A stretch of DNA of 35,881 bases from Ardenticatenaceae bacterium (GTDB taxonomy: Bacteria; Chloroflexota; Anaerolineae; Promineifilales; Promineifilaceae), in NCBI GenBank assembly GCA_011525915.1, contig WYBM01000040.1, positions 1 through 35,881 on the forward strand, given 5' to 3'. The notes beneath the pieces are model-generated. The model was not told where the DNA came from. It did no database searches and worked only from the letters and a program-made list of their open reading frames with translations. Position numbers and translations under genes: made by a program. Positions 24,869-33,996 of this stretch are shown here, one piece after another (position 1 is the first letter of the stretch; each line of letters opens with the position of its first letter).

Positions 24869-26023
24869 ATGATTTATAAACGAGCAAAGTTGGAAGAAAT
24901 AGAGTCAGTGGTATTGGCTCCATTTGCCTTAAAAAGTGCAAAGTCACGGGGGCGGGTGCATCCAGAACCAGAGTCAGAGACACGCACGGCGTACGGCCGT
25001 GATCGTGACCGCATCATCCACACCACAGCCTTTCGACGCCTGGAATATAAAACTCAAGTCTTTATCTACTATGAAGGTGACCATTACCGTACACGGTTGA
25101 CACATACCTTGGAAGTGGCGCAACTGGGCCGGGCGCTGGCGCGTGGCCTGGGGTGCAACCAGGATCTGACAGAGGCGATTTGCCTGGCACACGATTTTGG
25201 TCACTCGCCGTTTGGTCATGCCGGCGAAGCCGCGTTAAATGCACTCATGCAGGATTATGGCGGCTTTAACCATAATACCCAAAGCTACCGCATTGTCACC
25301 AAATTAGAGCGCCGTTACCCTGATTTTGAAGGGCTGAACCTGACGTATGAAACCCGCGAGGGCATGATCAAACATGAAACGGATTATGACAAAAGTGATG
25401 CCACCGCCTATGAACCGGACAAACGGGCTTCGCTGGAAGCCCAAATTGCCAATCTGGCCGATGAGATCGCCTATAACGCGCATGACCTGGATGACGGCCT
25501 GCGGGCTGATTTGTTTGACCTGGCTGAACTGGATGAGTTGGCTCTCTGGCAGGAGCTAAAAGCGATCGCTGGCTGGCAGACCTGGGAACCGTTTACGCCC
25601 ATGGTGCGGCATGAGATCATCCGTGAGCTTATTGGTCGGTCAGTGACCAATGTTCTGGAACACACGGCCGTGAATCTGCATCAATATCAGATCGATTCCC
25701 CTGAAAAAGCACAGATGCACCCCACCAATCTGGTTGCTTACGCTCCCGACTTTGCCCAAAAAGTACGGCAGCTTAAGGAATTCTTGCTGGCACACATGTA
25801 CCGGCACTACCGGTTGATCCGCATGCAAACCAAAGCCGAGCGCTTTATCACCGAGCTTTTTACGGCCTATGTCAAAGAACCGAAGATGCTGCCCACCGAT
25901 ACCCAATGGCTGCTGGAACGGGGCAGCCTGCACCGTGTTGTGGCTGATTACATCGCGGGCATGACCGATCGTTTTGCTCTGGACGAATGGCAAAAACTAT
26001 TTGACCCCTACAGTCGGGCATAA
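24869..26023 (+). CDS. dgt: dGTP triphosphohydrolase (dGTPase, HD domain)
   Basis: 384 residues of the shorter dGTPase-like type. It removes triphosphate from dGTP or other dNTPs and so lowers nucleotide pools. Motifs: RDRDRIIHTTAFRRLEYKTQVF, then the HD core RLTHTLEVAQLGRALAR (His ligand) and AHDFGHSPFGHAGE (HD pair and the downstream His). NLADEIAYNAHDLDDGL carries the last metal Asp. The C-terminal helical region is complete. It starts ATG 24869 with AAGGTGG upstream. It is divergent from the LysM gene and not in an operon. Confidence 0.93.
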   Translation: MIYKRAKLEEIESVVLAPFALKSAKSRGRVHPEPESETRTAYGRDRDRIIHTTAFRRLEYKTQVFIYYEGDHYRTRLTHTLEVAQLGRALARGLGCNQDLTEAICLAHDFGHSPFGHAGEAALNALMQDYGGFNHNTQSYRIVTKLERRYPDFEGLNLTYETREGMIKHETDYDKSDATAYEPDKRASLEAQIANLADEIAYNAHDLDDGLRADLFDLAELDELALWQELKAIAGWQTWEPFTPMVRHEIIRELIGRSVTNVLEHTAVNLHQYQIDSPEKAQMHPTNLVAYAPDFAQKVRQLKEFLLAHMYRHYRLIRMQTKAERFITELFTAYVKEPKMLPTDTQWLLERGSLHRVVADYIAGMTDRFALDEWQKLFDPYSRA

Positions 26024-26051
26024 AAAAGACCTCAACCTTATGGCTGAGGTC
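26022..26051 (-). terminator. Terminator between dgt and the convergent membrane gene
   Basis: GACCTCA (26028-26034) pairs with TGAGGTC (26045-26051). On the minus strand the stem is followed by TTTTTT, so it ends the 26078-27127 transcript. It starts at the dgt stop codon and may also act weakly on the plus strand. Confidence 0.85.
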
Positions 26052-26077
26052 CCTTCTTGTGCGTGAGAGGCGGCTGG

Positions 26078-27127
26078 TTAATACTCCAGCAGCTCGTCTA
26101 CCCGCCCCTGGACATCTGGCTCTGCACTTAAGCCGCCATGTTTGGCCCAGGCCGAAAGTTCGATGGTAAAGGTTTCAAAATAGCTTTGAGGTGGCAGTGC
26201 GCCGCCTTCACCATATTTCATTTCTTTAATTTCGGCATTAATAATGAGTGCGGCCGTTTCCAGCACAATCACCTCATTTTCACGCGCCAAAACAGGCTCG
26301 CCTTTAGGTGCCAGTTTGGCTTTGAGGGCATCGTCAAAGTAAGCGTGATCGCTCATGATAACTTTGGTGACGGTGCGAATGTCATTTTTGTCAAAGAGCC
26401 ACACTTCAAAAGCAGTCACGTTCTTGGGAGAATCAGCGCCAATGGATTCGGCGATGCCAATGCCACATTCGCCTAGAAAGTCCCCATTGGTATTTTCAAT
26501 GCTGTGGGAGTCATCAAAGTTGTCACGGCCGTAAGTGTAATTGCTGGGGAAGCGCGCCAGGGGAACAGCGTTGATATCCTCATCACTGATCGGCCCACTT
26601 TCGGGCATATCATAATAGGTGCTGGGGCCTTCATCATCCATGACCGAGCGGCGCTTCATCAAGACATAGACAATGCCGAAGCCCAAAACCACCAGGATAA
26701 GTAGCAGCAATAGGGTGATGGCGCCATTGCCTCCCTCGGCTTCTTCACCGGAGGGCAGTGGCTGCGTTTCGCCGGGGGTGGGGGCCGTCACGCCAGCTGC
26801 AGAACAATCCTGGCCGCCTAACACCCTGGCCATTTCATTGTATCTGGCGCGCATGCCCGGGTCTGGTGACTGGGCCTCAACCGCACAAATGTCCGCGTAG
26901 GCGTTGCTCCACCCGATAAATGCATTTGTAACGTCTTGTGGGTTTTTACTGTATGAGTAAAGATTGGCAGTCGTGTCCACAAACGCCTTTTTATACGTGG
27001 GGTCCATCCAGTCTGGCGGCACATTTGTCCATTCGACTGGGTTAATCATATAGGCATATAAAAGCCCAACCCCCAGGCCTGCAAATAAAGCCACAATAGC
27101 GATGAGATTTTTTCTTATAAAATCCAT
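26078..27127 (-). CDS. Two-helix membrane protein of unknown function
   Basis: 349 residues. An N-terminal helix (LIAIVALFAGLGVGLLYAYM) is followed by a soluble segment of about 100 residues with Cys81 and Cys106 and by a Pro/Glu/Gly-rich linker. A second helix (AITLLLLLILVVLGFGIVYVLM) and a cytoplasmic domain follow, with FEVWLFDKNDIRTVTKVIMS and ENEVIVLETAALIINAEIKEM. The last part looks like a compact alpha/beta or beta domain that I cannot name. It begins at ATG 27127 after AAGGTAGG. It is divergent to the TPR-CdaA operon and ends with a strong terminator. I do not recognise the family; function unknown. Confidence 0.75.
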   Translation of the reverse strand: MDFIRKNLIAIVALFAGLGVGLLYAYMINPVEWTNVPPDWMDPTYKKAFVDTTANLYSYSKNPQDVTNAFIGWSNAYADICAVEAQSPDPGMRARYNEMARVLGGQDCSAAGVTAPTPGETQPLPSGEEAEGGNGAITLLLLLILVVLGFGIVYVLMKRRSVMDDEGPSTYYDMPESGPISDEDINAVPLARFPSNYTYGRDNFDDSHSIENTNGDFLGECGIGIAESIGADSPKNVTAFEVWLFDKNDIRTVTKVIMSDHAYFDDALKAKLAPKGEPVLARENEVIVLETAALIINAEIKEMKYGEGGALPPQSYFETFTIELSAWAKHGGLSAEPDVQGRVDELLEY

Positions 27128-27208
27128 GCGGCACCTACCTTAAGTCATTGCCCCTGATTGGGATGCAACATATCACTAACATTATGTACATCCCCTCTGC
27201 TGCCGAAT

Positions 27209-27236
27209 ATCTTACCATAACAATAACCCTCGTCAA
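27209..27236 (-). promoter_or_regulatory. Promoter of the two-helix membrane gene
   Basis: On the minus strand TTGACG (27236-27231) and TAAGAT (27214-27209) are 16 bp apart, giving a leader of about 75 nt before ATG 27127. Confidence 0.5.
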
Positions 27237-27281
27237 GTTTTATGTTTAATTGTCTAGTACCAGTTTGTAAACACTTTGCCG

Positions 27282-27333
27282 TATAATCCTTGTTTGTTTG
27301 CTGCTTTCCCTCACTTTTTGCCTGTGGTATACT
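27282..27333 (+). promoter_or_regulatory. Promoter region of the TPR-cdaA-cdaR operon
   Basis: TATAAT lies at 27282-27287, and an extended -10 box TGGTATACT (TG at 27325, TATACT at 27328-27333) lies downstream. The second has the TGn extension and needs no -35 box. Either would transcribe the TPR gene at 27417. Confidence 0.5.
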
Positions 27334-27342
27334 CGCTTTACA

Positions 27343-27362
27343 CTGCCCGGTTTTGCGGGCAG
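27343..27362 (+). promoter_or_regulatory. Leader hairpin before the TPR gene
   Basis: CTGCCCG / CGGGCAG forms a perfect 7-bp stem with loop GTTTTG, starting about 10 bp after the extended -10 box. It would be at the very 5' end of the transcript, where it may protect the mRNA. No clear T-run follows, so it is not a normal terminator. Confidence 0.5.
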
Positions 27363-27416
27363 TCATCTTTATCAGATTGTTTATCGATATTCAGGTGATA
27401 GTATCGGAGGCGCTGC

Positions 27417-29669
27417 GTGGCAAGCAATCGTGCCCGTTACGAAGAAGCACTTAATAATGGTCATTCCTACATCTGGGATGAAAAATGGGAAGCCGCCATC
27501 AAGGAGTTTGAAGTTGCCGCCCGGTTAGCTCCGCATGAACCAGCCCCCTATGACGGCTTAGGTACTGCCTACAGCAAAATTGCGCAGCTTGAGCAAGCCC
27601 TACAAAATTTCAAACTGGCTGCTCGCTATTCCCGCGGGGATATCATTTACCTGCGGCAAGTGGCCGATGCCCAGGAGCGCCTGGGGCACCTTAGTGAAGC
27701 CGGCAAAACGTATATGGCCATTGGTGAGGTGGAGCTTAACCGTCGGCGCTTAAATGATGCTATGGATAACTGGCTGCGCGCTGTTCGTTTGGAGCCAGAT
27801 TTGCTCAAAGCTCACCAGCGGTTAGCCTCCATTTACGAAAGACAGGGCGTGGTTCCCAATGCCGTCAATGAATACCTGGCGATTGCCCGGATTTTGAACA
27901 CGCAGGCAGAACACGAAAAAGCGATGCAGGCCTGCCAGCTTGCTCTGCGCCTGGATCCACGTAATGCCGATGTGCTGACAGCCATCGAAATGATCAAATC
28001 TGGCAAGCCCATCACCCATGTCAGCGGGGGGACGGGGCCGCTGATTGGTAGTGTAGGTATGGTGACCCAGGAGGGGGATGTGGGAGGCCTGAGCAGTTGG
28101 TCAAAGAAACGGGCGGAGGCAGCCAGCCCAGTGCAAGATGCCCACCGTATGGCCATGGAACAACTGGCAGGGGATCTCTTTGGTGACGGTGAGCCAGATG
28201 CCCGCATGTTAAAACGCTCGGCGTTGGTGAGCCAGGCTCTGGATTACCAGACACGCGGGATGATTAATGAAGCTATCAGCGCCTATGAGCAGGTGATTGC
28301 GGCCGGGGTTAATAACGCGGCCGCTCATTTTAACCTGGGGTTACTTTATCAGGATAAACTGCGCTTTGAGGAAGCCATTCACGAATTTGAGGTTGCGGTC
28401 AAAGATCATGAGTATCGTCTGGCCAGCCACTTTTCTTTGGGCGAATGTTACCGTGCCCGTGGCCATATTGATAAAGCCATTGAACATTTTATTAATGTGT
28501 TAAAGATTGTTGACCTGGGCACTGTACAGCACAGCCAGGCAGATCGTTTGATTGAACTATATGGAAATTTGGCGGAGGGGTTGACGGCCCAAGGTGAACG
28601 TGACCAGGCCACCAGTTTTGCCAATGCGCTGGTGGAATTCTTGAGCCACAAGGGTTGGGAAGACAAGGTTAAAGCGGCACGGTCGCGTCTGGATGCTATC
28701 TCTGATGCCGGCATGATGACCCTGGGTGACATGCTCACAGCCGGATCAGAACAGGTCTTGGAGTCATTGTATTTAAGCCAGGAGTATGCCCGCCGGCAGA
28801 TGTATGACACGGCGATTGAAGAGGCGTACCGGGCCATTCAGCTTTCGTATGATTATTTACCGGCGCACGTGCAATTAGGGGATGTATTGGGCAAACAAGG
28901 GCGGCGGGAAACGGCCGCCAGTAAATTTATCACCATCGCGGAAACATACCAGGTGCGTGGTGATGTGAATGGGGCCATTCTGGCTTACGGCCGTGCGGTG
29001 GAGTTTACACCATTGGATCTGGCCATTCGTAGCCGGCTCATTGAGTTGTTAAAGCGCCATGGTCAGATCGACCGCGCTTTGGAACATTTCCTGGCAATGG
29101 GCGAGGCTTATTATCAACTGGCACAGGTGGATAAGGCACGTGATACATATCAGACGGCGGTGAAATTAGCGCCGCGGGCCGAAGAATCGGCCAAGTGGCA
29201 GGTGAAACTGCTGCGGCTGACGGCTGATATTGATATGCAGCGGTTTGACTGGCGGCGCGCCCTGACGGCCTATAAAGAACTGCGCAAACTTGACCCTGGA
29301 GATGAACGCACGGCCATTACCCTGGTTGATCTCTATTACAAAGTGGGGCAGCCGGTGAATGCTGTCACGGAACTGGATGATTATTTAAAGCAACTGGTGC
29401 GTAGTGGACGGGGGGCGAAGGTGGTTGGTATTTTGGAAGATATGGTGCGGCAACGGCCGTCAGATCCCAATCTGGTTGAACGGTTGTCACGTCTCTATGT
29501 GCAGCAGAAACGTATCACCGAAGCTATTGAAGTGCTGGATAAATTGGGGGAAGCCCAATTAGAAGCCAATGATACCAAGAATGCCATTGAAACCATTGAG
29601 AAGATTGTGGCCCTGGGCCCGCCAAATACAGCCAGTTATCAGCAGCTATTATCTCAATTACGTCAATAA
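27417..29669 (+). CDS. Large TPR-repeat protein
   Basis: 750 residues, starting at GTG 27417 after CGGAGG. It is almost entirely helical, with many tetratricopeptide repeats. Examples are WEAAIKEFEVAARLAPHEPAPYDGLGTAYSK, LEQALQNFKLAARYS, RFEEAIHEFEVAVKD, HIDKAIEHFINVLK, QIDRALEHFLAMGEAYYQLAQ and KITEAIEVLDKLGE-like at the end. A low-complexity linker (THVSGGTGPLIGSVGMVTQEG) near 200-235 splits it into two blocks. There is no signal peptide, so it is a cytoplasmic scaffold. It is 9 bp upstream of cdaA and probably co-transcribed, so a link to c-di-AMP signalling or envelope assembly is possible but unproved. Confidence 0.88.
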   Translation: MASNRARYEEALNNGHSYIWDEKWEAAIKEFEVAARLAPHEPAPYDGLGTAYSKIAQLEQALQNFKLAARYSRGDIIYLRQVADAQERLGHLSEAGKTYMAIGEVELNRRRLNDAMDNWLRAVRLEPDLLKAHQRLASIYERQGVVPNAVNEYLAIARILNTQAEHEKAMQACQLALRLDPRNADVLTAIEMIKSGKPITHVSGGTGPLIGSVGMVTQEGDVGGLSSWSKKRAEAASPVQDAHRMAMEQLAGDLFGDGEPDARMLKRSALVSQALDYQTRGMINEAISAYEQVIAAGVNNAAAHFNLGLLYQDKLRFEEAIHEFEVAVKDHEYRLASHFSLGECYRARGHIDKAIEHFINVLKIVDLGTVQHSQADRLIELYGNLAEGLTAQGERDQATSFANALVEFLSHKGWEDKVKAARSRLDAISDAGMMTLGDMLTAGSEQVLESLYLSQEYARRQMYDTAIEEAYRAIQLSYDYLPAHVQLGDVLGKQGRRETAASKFITIAETYQVRGDVNGAILAYGRAVEFTPLDLAIRSRLIELLKRHGQIDRALEHFLAMGEAYYQLAQVDKARDTYQTAVKLAPRAEESAKWQVKLLRLTADIDMQRFDWRRALTAYKELRKLDPGDERTAITLVDLYYKVGQPVNAVTELDDYLKQLVRSGRGAKVVGILEDMVRQRPSDPNLVERLSRLYVQQKRITEAIEVLDKLGEAQLEANDTKNAIETIEKIVALGPPNTASYQQLLSQLRQ

Positions 29670-29678
29670 TCAATTAGG

Positions 29679-30497
29679 ATGGACGGGCTTTCGTTGAATA
29701 ACATCCTGGATTCCCTAAACCAGCTAGAGTTAGACTGGATCGGTGTGCTGGATATTGTGTTAGTCACGGCCGTGATCTTCAGTGGCTTTATGCTCATACG
29801 GGGGACACGGGGTGTTCAGGTGCTGCGTGGCCTGGTGGTCATTACCCTGGGCGTGGTGCTTTTGGCTTCGTTTCCTGGCCTGACGGGGTTTCGTTCATTG
29901 GTCAATGCCATCTTGCCGGTCTTATTACTCTCGTTCCCCATCATCTTTCAGCCAGAATTGCGCCGGGCTCTGGAACAGGTAGGGCGGTCGGGCCAATATT
30001 TCCGCTTTTTTCGCCGCCATGAGATCAGCCCGGTGGTGACGGCCGTCAAAGAAGCGTGTTTGCGCCTGTCTCAGCGGCGGCACGGCGCACTGATTACCTT
30101 TGAACGAGACACAGGCTTGCAAGAATATATTGATACCGGCATCTTAATTCAGGCCCAGGTCTCCCCGGAATTGCTGCTGACTATCTTTAACAAACATACC
30201 GAGTTACATGATGGCGCGGTTATCATTCGTAATGAAAAGCTGGCGGCGGCGGCCTGTGTCATCCCCCTTTCTACCAGCAGCCTGTCTGACCGGCAGATGG
30301 GGCTGCGGCACCGCGCCGCCCTGGGCATTAGTGAAGTGAGTGATGCCGTGACGGTGGTGGTGTCTGAAGAAACAGGGCAGGTGTCTATTACCCAAAACGG
30401 CCGTTTTATCATCCGCCGCCTGGAGCCTTCTCGCCTGGACGAAGTGCTGCATACGCTGCTCACCGATTCGGCTGCTTTTAAAGGGGGCCAGACGTGA
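29679..30497 (+). CDS. cdaA: Diadenylate cyclase CdaA (c-di-AMP synthase)
   Basis: 272 residues. Three membrane helices lie at about 20-40, 48-64 and 74-90, followed by the DAC (DisA_N) domain at 95-250. It makes c-di-AMP from two ATP. Active-site motifs are present: GALITFERDTGL (136-147), the DGA motif in ELHDGAVII (178-180) and the RHR motif in GLRHRAALG (210-212). The start ATG 29679 has a weak ribosome site and probably depends on the TPR gene just upstream. cdaR follows with a 4-bp GTGA overlap, the arrangement typical of Firmicutes cdaAR. No glmM follows here. Confidence 0.95.
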   Translation: MDGLSLNNILDSLNQLELDWIGVLDIVLVTAVIFSGFMLIRGTRGVQVLRGLVVITLGVVLLASFPGLTGFRSLVNAILPVLLLSFPIIFQPELRRALEQVGRSGQYFRFFRRHEISPVVTAVKEACLRLSQRRHGALITFERDTGLQEYIDTGILIQAQVSPELLLTIFNKHTELHDGAVIIRNEKLAAAACVIPLSTSSLSDRQMGLRHRAALGISEVSDAVTVVVSEETGQVSITQNGRFIIRRLEPSRLDEVLHTLLTDSAAFKGGQT

Positions 30498-31870
30498 GAC
30501 AGACGCTCAAAGCCCGTGTCGCAGACATCATAGCCTTGCTGCTTTCTTTTTTGTTGGCCTGTGCCATTTGGGTGAATGCCCAACAGGGAGAAGATCCCTT
30601 GATTCGCCGCACCTTGCAGATTCCAGTAACCTTTGTCAATGTGCCGGAAAATGTCAAGATCATGCAGCCTTCAAACCTGAATACCATCGTGTTGATTGCT
30701 TATGAAGGGCCGACGTCCATTGTAGATTCGTTAACGGCCGATGATTTCTTGGCCACGGTGGACCTCAGCCAGGTGGCCCTGGGTGTTGACCAGGCAGCGC
30801 CTATCAATGTGCGCCCGAATAATGATGACATTATGCTCGACCCACCGGCGCCTGATAGTATCACCGTTCATCTGGAGCCCCAGATTGAAAAAGAGATTTT
30901 GGTAGAACTGGAACTACGGGGCAGTGTGCCCCGCGGGTACACGACCGAAGAGCCGCTGGTAGAACCGGAATTTATTACCGTGAAAGGGATCGCCTCTGAT
31001 GTAAACAAGCTGGCAGTGGCCAGGGTGACTGTCTTTTTGAGCAGTGAGGATACACAAACTAAAATTGTATCGCCACAGCCCATTTTTTATGACCAGCAAG
31101 GGCGTGTAGCCGGCGTCAGCAGCCTGGAGTTAAGCCATAACGTGGTGAATGTGACCCTGCCTATCAAGGAAGCGGCCGATTTTGCCAACAAGGTGATCAG
31201 CGTAAACGTCGTGGGCGAACCAGCGCCTGGTTATCGTATATTAAATGCCACGGTTGATCCGCCAACCGTCTTGGTAACCGGACGGCCGTCGCAGTTGGAA
31301 CGGCCGTTTTCTGTGCAGACCGAGCCTATTGACGTGACCGGCCTTACAGAAACGTTTGCCACACGAGTCTCTTTGAATTTGCCAGAGGGGGTGACCCTGG
31401 ATGAGGTGCAGGAGATTGTGGCCACTGTGGAGATCGAGCCCTTCTCCAGTACTAAAATTTTTAACCGGCCCATTGAAATTCTGGGTACCAATGAAACATT
31501 AAAAACCAGCGTCGATCCAGAAACGGCGCGGGTGGTGCTTTTTGGCCCACTGCCGGTGTTGGATGCCTTGCCGGAACAGGAAGTGGTGGTGACCGTAGAC
31601 GTGTTTGGTCTGGCCATAGGCACGCATAGGGTGGAACCGGTGGTCACCATCCCAGACCGGGGCCTGGAAATTCGTTCTATCCAACCCGCCCTGGTCACGG
31701 TGAACATTACCCGGCCCGTAACCACCACCTCGTCACTTTCAGAAACCTTACATCTGCGCGGCACGGCCGTGGCCGCCGTGTATGATCACCCATTCGCGGG
31801 CTACCATGGGCCGTTGGCTCATCGACCAACGGCCGTGGCCCTTAAAATGAGCAAATTCGTTTATTTCTAA
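30494..31870 (+). CDS. cdaR: CdaR, YbbR-domain regulator of CdaA
   Basis: 458 residues starting at GTG 30494 inside the cdaA stop. A single N-terminal helix (ADIIALLLSFLLACAIWVNAQ) anchors it. The rest is extracytoplasmic, with YbbR repeats of about 85 residues. Each has a beta-rich pattern such as KEILVELELRGSVPRGYTTEEPLVEPEFITVKGI and NKVISVNVVGEPAPGYRILNATVDPPTVLVTG. CdaR binds CdaA and alters its activity in Firmicutes. The last 40 residues (AAVYDHPFAGYHGPLAHRP) are atypical and contain two ACGGCCGT palindromes, so the C-terminus may have been rewritten recently. Confidence 0.9.
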   Translation: MRQTLKARVADIIALLLSFLLACAIWVNAQQGEDPLIRRTLQIPVTFVNVPENVKIMQPSNLNTIVLIAYEGPTSIVDSLTADDFLATVDLSQVALGVDQAAPINVRPNNDDIMLDPPAPDSITVHLEPQIEKEILVELELRGSVPRGYTTEEPLVEPEFITVKGIASDVNKLAVARVTVFLSSEDTQTKIVSPQPIFYDQQGRVAGVSSLELSHNVVNVTLPIKEAADFANKVISVNVVGEPAPGYRILNATVDPPTVLVTGRPSQLERPFSVQTEPIDVTGLTETFATRVSLNLPEGVTLDEVQEIVATVEIEPFSSTKIFNRPIEILGTNETLKTSVDPETARVVLFGPLPVLDALPEQEVVVTVDVFGLAIGTHRVEPVVTIPDRGLEIRSIQPALVTVNITRPVTTTSSLSETLHLRGTAVAAVYDHPFAGYHGPLAHRPTAVALKMSKFVYF

Positions 31871-31929
31871 ACTTCGTTGTACGCTTATAGGTCAAAAGAC
31901 GGTGGATCTTGTTATCCCCGATCTGGCGG

Positions 31930-31950
31930 CCACAAGTTGGTAACTTGTGG
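31930..31950 (+). promoter_or_regulatory. Hairpin between cdaR and der
   Basis: CCACAAGTT-GGT-AACTTGTGG is a perfect 9-bp stem with a 3-nt loop, 60 bp after cdaR and 33 bp before der. There is no T-run behind it, so it may be an mRNA processing or stability element. It is directly followed by the CTATCTCCAATCTC repeat fragment. Confidence 0.5.
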
Positions 31951-31982
31951 TAGCCTATCTCCAATCTCAGGTAAATTAAAAC

Positions 31983-33347
31983 ATGTCTGGTAAAGCTTTA
32001 GTGGCCCTGGTGGGCCGCCCCAATGTGGGCAAATCTACCCTGTTTAACCGTATTATTGGCCGGCGCCTGGCTGTTGTGTCTGATGTGGCCGGCACCACCC
32101 GTGACCGGCTGTATGGTGACAGCGAATGGAATGGTGTGGCCTTCACGCTGGTGGATACCGGTGGTATCGAGGTGACAGATGGCTGGCATACGGAGCCGCT
32201 GTCTGAAGATTCTGAACAATTTTTGCCGGCTATCCGCAGTCAGGCGCGCATCGCCATTCAGGATGCAGATGTGATTGTGCAGGTGGTAGACGGCCGTGCC
32301 GGTGTCACCGCCGCAGATAGAGAAGTGGCTGACATCTTACGCCGCACGGATAAGCCAGTCATCATCGCCGCCAACAAGCTGGAATCGATGGCCCGGCAAA
32401 ATGAGGCGTACGAATTTTATGAATTGGCGCTGGGGCAGGTGATCCCCCTCTCTGCCCTACATGGCCCGGGCGTTGGTGATCTGCTGGACGTCATTGTCGA
32501 AGCTGTTCCACCAGCCGAACCCAGTGACGAAGCCGATGACTCTGTCAAAATTGCCATCCTCGGCCGGCCGAACACCGGCAAATCTACCCTTGTCAACAAG
32601 ATACTGGGCGAGGAACGTGTGATCGCCAGCCCTATTGCTGGCACCACCCGCGATGCCATAGACACAAAGCTGCGCTGGCATGGCCAGGAATTTACGTTGA
32701 TTGACACGGCCGGCATCCGGCGGCGCGGCAAAATTGAACCAGGTGTGGAGAAGTACAGCGTACTGCGTGCCATGAAGGCGTTAAATCGTGCCGACGTGGC
32801 GTTGCTGTTATTGGATGCTGAAGAAGGCATTACGGCGCAAGATACCCATATTGCCGGTATGCTCACAGATGAATCTGCGGGCATCATTGTGCTGGTTAAT
32901 AAGTGGGATATGGTAGAAAAAGATACCTACACACTGCATGAGACGGAGCAAAAAATTCGGCAAGAGTTAAACTTTATGCCCTATGTGCCCATGATTTTTA
33001 TCTCTGCAGAAACAGGCCAGCGGGTGAATAAAGTTCTGAGCACCGTGTTGGATGTCAATAAAGCCCGTCACCAGCGCATCCAGACCAGTGACCTTAATAA
33101 GTTTATACGTGATGCGGCCACGGCCCACCCCCCGCCGCAAAAAGGGGGTATCCGGGTGAAGTTTTTCTATGTCACCCAGGCCAGCGTGGCCCCGCCAACG
33201 TTTATCTTTTTTGTGAACAAGCCAGATTGGTTAAACTTTAGTTATAAGCGTTATCTGGAAAATGAATTACGCACACGCTGGCCGTTTATGGGCACCCCCA
33301 TTCGCCTGATCTTCCGCCCACGCAGTGAAGACCGGTTTGGGCAGTAA
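31983..33347 (+). CDS. der: Ribosome-assembly GTPase Der (EngA)
   Basis: 454 residues with tandem GTPase domains and a C-terminal KH-like domain, as in all Der proteins. Der helps the 50S subunit mature. First domain: P-loop GRPNVGKST (11-19), switch AGTTRD, DTGG (58-61) and NKLE (131-134) where NKxD is usual. Second domain: GRPNTGKST (194-202), AGTTRDAID, DTAGIRRRGK and VNKWD. The KH-like end contains HPPPQKGGIRVKFFYVTQ and a terminal RRLRLIF-type segment (IRLIFRPRSED). It starts at ATG 31983 without a clear Shine-Dalgarno. It is convergent with ruvA, with a 14-bp gap and no terminator. Confidence 0.96.
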   Translation: MSGKALVALVGRPNVGKSTLFNRIIGRRLAVVSDVAGTTRDRLYGDSEWNGVAFTLVDTGGIEVTDGWHTEPLSEDSEQFLPAIRSQARIAIQDADVIVQVVDGRAGVTAADREVADILRRTDKPVIIAANKLESMARQNEAYEFYELALGQVIPLSALHGPGVGDLLDVIVEAVPPAEPSDEADDSVKIAILGRPNTGKSTLVNKILGEERVIASPIAGTTRDAIDTKLRWHGQEFTLIDTAGIRRRGKIEPGVEKYSVLRAMKALNRADVALLLLDAEEGITAQDTHIAGMLTDESAGIIVLVNKWDMVEKDTYTLHETEQKIRQELNFMPYVPMIFISAETGQRVNKVLSTVLDVNKARHQRIQTSDLNKFIRDAATAHPPPQKGGIRVKFFYVTQASVAPPTFIFFVNKPDWLNFSYKRYLENELRTRWPFMGTPIRLIFRPRSEDRFGQ

Positions 33348-33361
33348 ATCCATTGTCATCT

Positions 33362-33943
33362 TTATCCCTGATCCAGGTATTGCAGGGCCAGCTGCACCCG
33401 TTCATCCACCGTTTTGGCTTCACGAGGCAGGCGCTGCAGCGCAGCCTGAGCCTCGACAATGCTAAAGCCAAGGCCGGTGAGGAAATCTATTACGTCTGTA
33501 TCTACATCGCTGACCAGGGGCACGGCAGTGCTCACCTGGGTCAGGTCCAGCTTATCACGTAACTGGAACATGATGCGTTCGGCCGTCTTCTTGCCAATGC
33601 CGGGCACACGCTGCAGTACGGCCGTTTCTTCCCGCATAATGGCTCCCTTTAACAGTTCCGGGCTGAGTGTGGAAAGAATAGCAAGCGCCACTTTGGGTCC
33701 TACACCGCTCACACCCAACAGTACTTCAAACAGCTGCAAATCATCAGTCGTTTCAAAGCCATAAAGCGCCAATTCCTGCTCGCGCACGATCAGGTGCGTG
33801 TGCAGATGGATGGTGCGCCCCACTCCCCCTACATCTTCCAACACCGTACGCGGCACAAACAAGCGCACCCCTACCCCCCCTACGTTGATAATCAGGGCGG
33901 CCTTTTCAATACGTAAAATGGTTCCGGCAATGCTGGCAATCAT
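33362..33943 (-). CDS. ruvA: Holliday junction DNA helicase subunit RuvA
   Basis: 193 residues, normal length. RuvA binds four-way DNA junctions as a tetramer and loads RuvB. N-terminal OB domain: MIASIAGTILRIEKAALIINVGGVGVRLFVP, followed by HTHLIVREQELALYGFET. Two helix-hairpin-helix motifs follow (LLGVSGVGPKVALAIL and LQRVPGIGKKTAERIMFQL). The C-terminal domain III that contacts RuvB is present (DFLTGLGFSIVEAQAALQRL). It lies 53 bp behind ruvC. ruvB is not in this window. No strong ribosome site is visible. Confidence 0.96.
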   Translation of the reverse strand: MIASIAGTILRIEKAALIINVGGVGVRLFVPRTVLEDVGGVGRTIHLHTHLIVREQELALYGFETTDDLQLFEVLLGVSGVGPKVALAILSTLSPELLKGAIMREETAVLQRVPGIGKKTAERIMFQLRDKLDLTQVSTAVPLVSDVDTDVIDFLTGLGFSIVEAQAALQRLPREAKTVDERVQLALQYLDQG

Positions 33944-33996
33944 AGGGTTTTCATGATGAGAGGGCAGGGATCAGGTACCAACATAATGCCCTATCG

